A stretch of 64,000 nt of DNA. Origin: Fibrella aestuarina BUZ 2 (lineage in GTDB: Bacteria > Bacteroidota > Bacteroidia > Cytophagales > Spirosomataceae). The stretch covers positions 3,269,701 through 3,333,700 of the forward strand of contig NC_020054.1 of NCBI RefSeq assembly GCF_000331105.1, written 5' to 3'. Under the pieces are notes generated by a model. The model worked only from the letters and a program-made list of their open reading frames with translations, was not told the DNA's origin and searched no databases. Position numbers and translations under genes: made by a program. Each line of letters starts with the position of its first letter. The first letter of the stretch is position 1. Shown here one piece after another: positions 60,725-64,000 of the stretch.

Positions 60725-61446
60725 GCCGCCGGTTTGGCTGCTGCCTCATCGAGCCATACCCGCGCGTTGGGGTGCGTCTGTATGATGCTGGCAGGCACCT
60801 GCTCGGTAACGGGGCCGTGGAGTGCTGCCTGCATGATCGTAGCCTTGCGCGGTCCGCTGGCCATCAGCATCACTTCGCGAGCGTCGGTGAGGTGTCGCAG
60901 GCCGAGCGTAATGCCCTGCGTGAGTGGCGTTGCCTGCGTAAAGTATTTCTGCCCCACGCTGATCGTGCTTTCGGCCAGTTGGGAGACATGGCAGCGGAGC
61001 GTAAACGACGTACCTGGCTCGTTGAGGGCAATATGCCCGTTGACGCCAATCCCCACCAGCAGGAAATCGAGCCCCCCCGCGTCGGCAATGATACGGTCGA
61101 TCCGGTGGCACTCGGCCTGCAAATCGTCGGCTTTGGCATCGAAATAGGCAATCTGTTCGGGCCGAATCCGGGCGGGCGTAAACAAGTCTTTGTAGAGGTA
61201 ATAGGCACAACTGCCCACGTCGGCGGGACCAAAACCAACCCATTCGTCGAGCCCGACAAACAGGCAGTGGTTCAGATCGAGCTCGCCAGCCTGTGCCATC
61301 GCGTTCAACTGCTGAAAGGTGCCAATCGGCGTGTCGCCGGAGGCCAGGCAAAGCACGGCATTGGGTTTCTGCCGGATGAGGTGGGCAATGTGGTGGGCAG
61401 CCTGTTGCGACAGCGCTGCATAATCGGGGAAAACGCGTACGTCCAT
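60721..61446 (-). CDS. nagB: Glucosamine-6-phosphate deaminase-like protein
   Basis: A 241-residue sugar-phosphate isomerase-fold enzyme. From the ATG at 61446 (MDVRVFPDYAALSQQAA) it has the phosphate loop CLASGDTPIGTFQQL, FVGLDEWVGF with the catalytic Asp, and LLVGIGVNGHIALNEPGTSF, where the usual GxDGHIAFNEP has Asn in place of Asp. Family members convert GlcN6P to Fru6P plus ammonia; 6-phosphogluconolactonase is the sister family, but HIALNEPG favours NagB. It is slightly shorter than the 266-residue E. coli NagB. It follows aconitase on the same strand after strong hairpins, so it is probably separately transcribed. Confidence 0.85.
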   Translation of the reverse strand: MDVRVFPDYAALSQQAAHHIAHLIRQKPNAVLCLASGDTPIGTFQQLNAMAQAGELDLNHCLFVGLDEWVGFGPADVGSCAYYLYKDLFTPARIRPEQIAYFDAKADDLQAECHRIDRIIADAGGLDFLLVGIGVNGHIALNEPGTSFTLRCHVSQLAESTISVGQKYFTQATPLTQGITLGLRHLTDAREVMLMASGPRKATIMQAALHGPVTEQVPASIIQTHPNARVWLDEAAAKPAA

Positions 61447-61491
61447 ACGTACCCAAAGCAATCGCTACTTACTTTTTCCTGATGGACCTAA

Positions 61492-61547
61492 ACGCAACGT
61501 ACCCAGTAACCGATGACGACCGTCATCGGTTACTGGGTACGTTGCGT
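61492..61547 (-). terminator. Perfect 27-bp hairpin downstream of aconitase
   Basis: Arms 61492-61518 and 61521-61547 are exact complements over 27 nt with a 2-nt centre (ACGCAACGTACCCAGTAACC...). It contains the word AACGTACC that is frequent through the window. It is the second of two tandem hairpins met by transcription leaving acn. Confidence 0.8.
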
Positions 61548-61552
61548 GGTAA

Positions 61553-61587
61553 TAGACCTTATAGGTTTCAAAAACCTATAAGGTCTA
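61553..61587 (-). terminator. Perfect 16-bp hairpin directly after aconitase
   Basis: Arms TAGACCTTATAGGTTT (61553-61568) and AAACCTATAAGGTCTA (61572-61587), with a 3-nt loop, 10 bp past the acn stop at 61598. The AACCTATAAGGTCT type of sequence recurs in Bacteroidota intergenic hairpins as far as I recall. Confidence 0.8.
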
Positions 61588-61597
61588 AAATGGACGA

Positions 61598-63862
61598 TTA
61601 CTGAACCTGTTGTTTGATCAGGTTCAGGGCCGAGCCGGCTTTGAACCACTCGATTTGCCCCTGGTTGTAGGTATGGTTCACGGGGAACTCATCGCTCGTA
61701 CCATCGGCATGGTGCAACACCACCGTCAGCGGCTGGCCGGGCGCGAAGGTCGTCAGCCCCTTGATGTCGATGCTGTCGTCTTCCTGCACTTTCTCGTAAT
61801 CGGCCGGATTCACAAACGTCAGCGCCAGCATACCCTGCTTCTTGAGGTTCGTTTCGTGGATACGGGCAAATGACCGCACCAGAATCGCCCGAACGCCCAG
61901 GAAACGGGGCTCCATCGCCGCGTGTTCGCGGGATGAGCCTTCACCGTAGTTTTCGTCGCCAACCACTACCGAACCGATGCCGGCGGCTTTGTAGGCGCGC
62001 TGTACCGCCGGTACTTCGCCATATTCACCGGTGAGTTGGTTCTTCACCGAGTTGGTTTTCTCGTTGTAGAAGTTCACCGCCCCAATGAGCATGTTGTTCG
62101 AAATGTTGTCGAGGTGACCACGGTATTTCAGCCACGGCCCCGCCATCGAAATGTGGTCGGTCGTACACTTGCCTTTCGCTTTGATCAGCAGTTTCAGACC
62201 GCTCAGGTCGGTGCCTTCCCAGGCCGGGAACGACTCCAGCAGTTGCAGCCGATCCGAGGTGGGCGATACCAATACCTGAACTCCCGACCCGTCGGCGGCA
62301 GGCGCCTGATAACCCGCGTCTTCAACGGCATAGCCCTTGATGGGTTGCTCGATGCCTTCCGGCTCGTCGAGTTTTACCTGCTCACCGGCTTCGTTGGTCA
62401 GCGTGTCGGTCATGGGGTTGAACGTCAGGCTACCGGCAATGGCGAAGGCCGTCACGATTTCGGGCGAGGCCACGAAGGCGTGCGTGCTGGCGTTGCCGTC
62501 GTTCCGCTTCGCGAAGTTCCGGTTAAACGACGTGATGATTGAGTTCTGACGGGTGGGGTCGTCCATGTGCCGCGCCCACTGCCCGATGCAGGGACCGCAG
62601 GCGTTGGCCAGTACCACGCCGCCCATGTTTTCGAACGTACCCAGCAGGCCATCGCGCTCGGCCGTGTACCGCACCAGTTCCGAACCGGGCGTTACGGTGA
62701 ATTCCGACTGCACTTTCAGGTTTTTGCTAACCGCCTGCTCGGCTATCGACGCTGAGCGGGTAAGGTCTTCGTAGCTTGAGTTGGTGCACGAGCCGATCAG
62801 ACCCACGTCGAGCTTCTCGGGCCAGTTGTTTTCCTTCACCGCTTTGGCGAAGTTCGACAGCGGCCAGGCCAGATCGGGCGTAAACGGACCGTTGATGTGT
62901 GGTTCCAGCGTGTCCAGGTCGATCTCGATCAGTTGATCGTAATACGTAGCCGGGTCGGCGTACACCTCGTCATCAGAGCGCAGGTCTTGCTTCACGGCTT
63001 CGGCCGCGTCGGCAATATCGGCGCGGTTGGTGGCGCGGAGGTAGTTGGCCATCTTCTCATCATAGGCGAAAATCGACGTGGTCGCGCCAATTTCTGCCCC
63101 CATGTTGCAGATCGTGCCTTTGCCTGTTGCCGAGAGGCTTTCGGCGCCGTCGCCAAAATACTCAACGATGCAGCCCGTACCGCCTTTAACGGTCAGGATG
63201 CCCGCCACGCGCAGAATTACGTCTTTGGCCGATGCCCAGCCGCTCAGTTTGCCCGTCAGCTTCACGCCGATCAGTTTGGGCATTTTCAGCTCCCAGGGCA
63301 GGCCTGCCATCACGTCGCAGGCGTCGGCACCACCCACCCCGATGGCGATCATGCCAAGGCCACCCGCGTTGGGCGTGTGTGAGTCAGTCCCGATCATCAT
63401 GCCGCCGGGGAAGGCGTAGTTTTCGATCACCACCTGGTGGATGATCCCGGCACCCGGCTTCCAGAAACCGATGCCATATTTATTGGAGATCGACGCCAGA
63501 AAGTCGTAGACCTCTTTGTTTTTGTCGTTGGCGGTAGCCAAATCCTGATCGGCCCCAACTTTAGCCTGGATAAGGTGATCGCAGTGTACGGTTGAGGGTA
63601 CGGCTACCTGCGGGCGACCCGCCTGCATGAATTGCAGCAGGGCCATCTGAGCGGTAGCATCCTGCATGGCTACCCGGTCGGGGGCGAAATCGACATAGGC
63701 CTTGCCCCGCTCAAACGCCTGTGACGCAGCGCCGGCAGAAAGGTGGGCATATAAAATTTTCTCCGACAATGTCAGCGGGCGACCAACGACCTGCCGGGCG
63801 GCCTCAACGCGCTCGCCCAAGCCGGCATATACGCGCTGAATCATGTCTACATCAAAAGCCAT
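61598..63862 (-). CDS. acn: Aconitate hydratase (mitochondrial-type)
   Basis: A 754-residue TCA-cycle enzyme converting citrate to isocitrate. From the ATG at 63862 ([15 protein letters not shown]) it follows the mitochondrial/eukaryote-like aconitase pattern. The [4Fe-4S] cysteines are in [12 protein letters not shown] and [11 protein letters not shown]. Substrate motifs include [26 protein letters not shown] and, in the swivel domain, [15 protein letters not shown] and [14 protein letters not shown]. There is no signal peptide. It is not the AcnB type (different domain order). A TATCTTTTGC sequence lies 6 nt before the start. Two tandem hairpins terminate it. Confidence 0.94.
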   Translation of the reverse strand: MAFDVDMIQRVYAGLGERVEAARQVVGRPLTLSEKILYAHLSAGAASQAFERGKAYVDFAPDRVAMQDATAQMALLQFMQAGRPQVAVPSTVHCDHLIQAKVGADQDLATANDKNKEVYDFLASISNKYGIGFWKPGAGIIHQVVIENYAFPGGMMIGTDSHTPNAGGLGMIAIGVGGADACDVMAGLPWELKMPKLIGVKLTGKLSGWASAKDVILRVAGILTVKGGTGCIVEYFGDGAESLSATGKGTICNMGAEIGATTSIFAYDEKMANYLRATNRADIADAAEAVKQDLRSDDEVYADPATYYDQLIEIDLDTLEPHINGPFTPDLAWPLSNFAKAVKENNWPEKLDVGLIGSCTNSSYEDLTRSASIAEQAVSKNLKVQSEFTVTPGSELVRYTAERDGLLGTFENMGGVVLANACGPCIGQWARHMDDPTRQNSIITSFNRNFAKRNDGNASTHAFVASPEIVTAFAIAGSLTFNPMTDTLTNEAGEQVKLDEPEGIEQPIKGYAVEDAGYQAPAADGSGVQVLVSPTSDRLQLLESFPAWEGTDLSGLKLLIKAKGKCTTDHISMAGPWLKYRGHLDNISNNMLIGAVNFYNEKTNSVKNQLTGEYGEVPAVQRAYKAAGIGSVVVGDENYGEGSSREHAAMEPRFLGVRAILVRSFARIHETNLKKQGMLALTFVNPADYEKVQEDDSIDIKGLTTFAPGQPLTVVLHHADGTSDEFPVNHTYNQGQIEWFKAGSALNLIKQQVQ

Positions 63863-64000
63863 AAAGAGCAAAAGATAAACGGGTGAATGAAAGAGACTCT
63901 GTTATAAAAACAACCGCCGAGTAGCGGGGCTGGTTCACGGGCGTAAAATTAGGGGAAATAAGGAGACGGTAGAAAATACGAAAGGAGGCGGAGGCAAGGA
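63863..64000. other. Upstream region of aconitase, window edge
   Basis: 138 bp with no gene on either strand. On the minus strand TATCTTTTGC near the ATG may be an offset -7 box. The window ends here, so any upstream gene is not visible. Confidence 0.3.

Overview
The window looks like a chromosome segment from a Bacteroidota bacterium of the order Cytophagales, closest in style to Spirosoma and relatives. This is inferred from gene content and style, not from a database match. Supporting traits are LytS/LytTR regulators with an HPHFLFN box, DUF3500 lipoproteins, very large secreted SdrD-B/Ig-like proteins, fused isobutyryl-CoA mutase, few Shine-Dalgarno sites, and TAnnTTTG-like promoter boxes. 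Most of the window is GC-rich; the first 2 kb is clearly AT-richer. I see no rRNA, tRNA, CRISPR array, insertion sequence or phage gene.

Layout. 0-11.4 kb: an AT-rich lipoprotein gene, a secreted protein, a family 2 glycosyltransferase, a collagen-like lipoprotein, trhO, a siroheme pair (uroporphyrinogen-III methyltransferase plus nitrite/sulfite reductase), a BNR-like lipoprotein, and CHAD, DUF1003 and small secreted proteins. 11.4-15.4 kb: a three-gene molybdenum hydroxylase of the PaoABC/YagTSR type. 15.4-20.2 kb: an SDR, a PhyH dioxygenase, a BamA-like barrel and DNA polymerase X. 20.4-26.4 kb: a LytS/LytTR pair, two tandem DUF3500 lipoproteins and a HupE/UreJ membrane protein.

26.4-35.1 kb is the most interesting block. 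Eight genes on the plus strand, several overlapping, encode two FHA proteins that also carry zinc-ribbon-like cysteines, a membrane-anchored protein with an acidic/His tail, a PP2C phosphatase, a secreted caspase-like protease, a transmembrane Ser/Thr kinase, a TPR protein and a PKD/LamG lipoprotein. Together they contain a writer, an eraser, readers and a protease effector of Ser/Thr phospho-signalling.

35.1-50.9 kb is mostly housekeeping: ansA, Nudix, ThuA, ppa, a glycosyltransferase, a tRNA1(Val) methyltransferase, a beta-barrel, icmF, TraB/GumN, an AddB-like nuclease, a sugar isomerase-like protein and miaE. leuS follows (51.0-53.9 kb), broken by a +1 frame change exactly at a GC-rich palindrome; two inverted copies of a similar palindrome sit in frame inside the AddB-like gene. 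The window ends with a 1410-residue secreted protein, an MTA/SAH nucleosidase, a PAS histidine kinase, nagB and aconitase.

A structural theme is very long, often perfect inverted repeats at gene ends. At the BamA-like/polX junction the arms are 51 bp and reach into both coding sequences.
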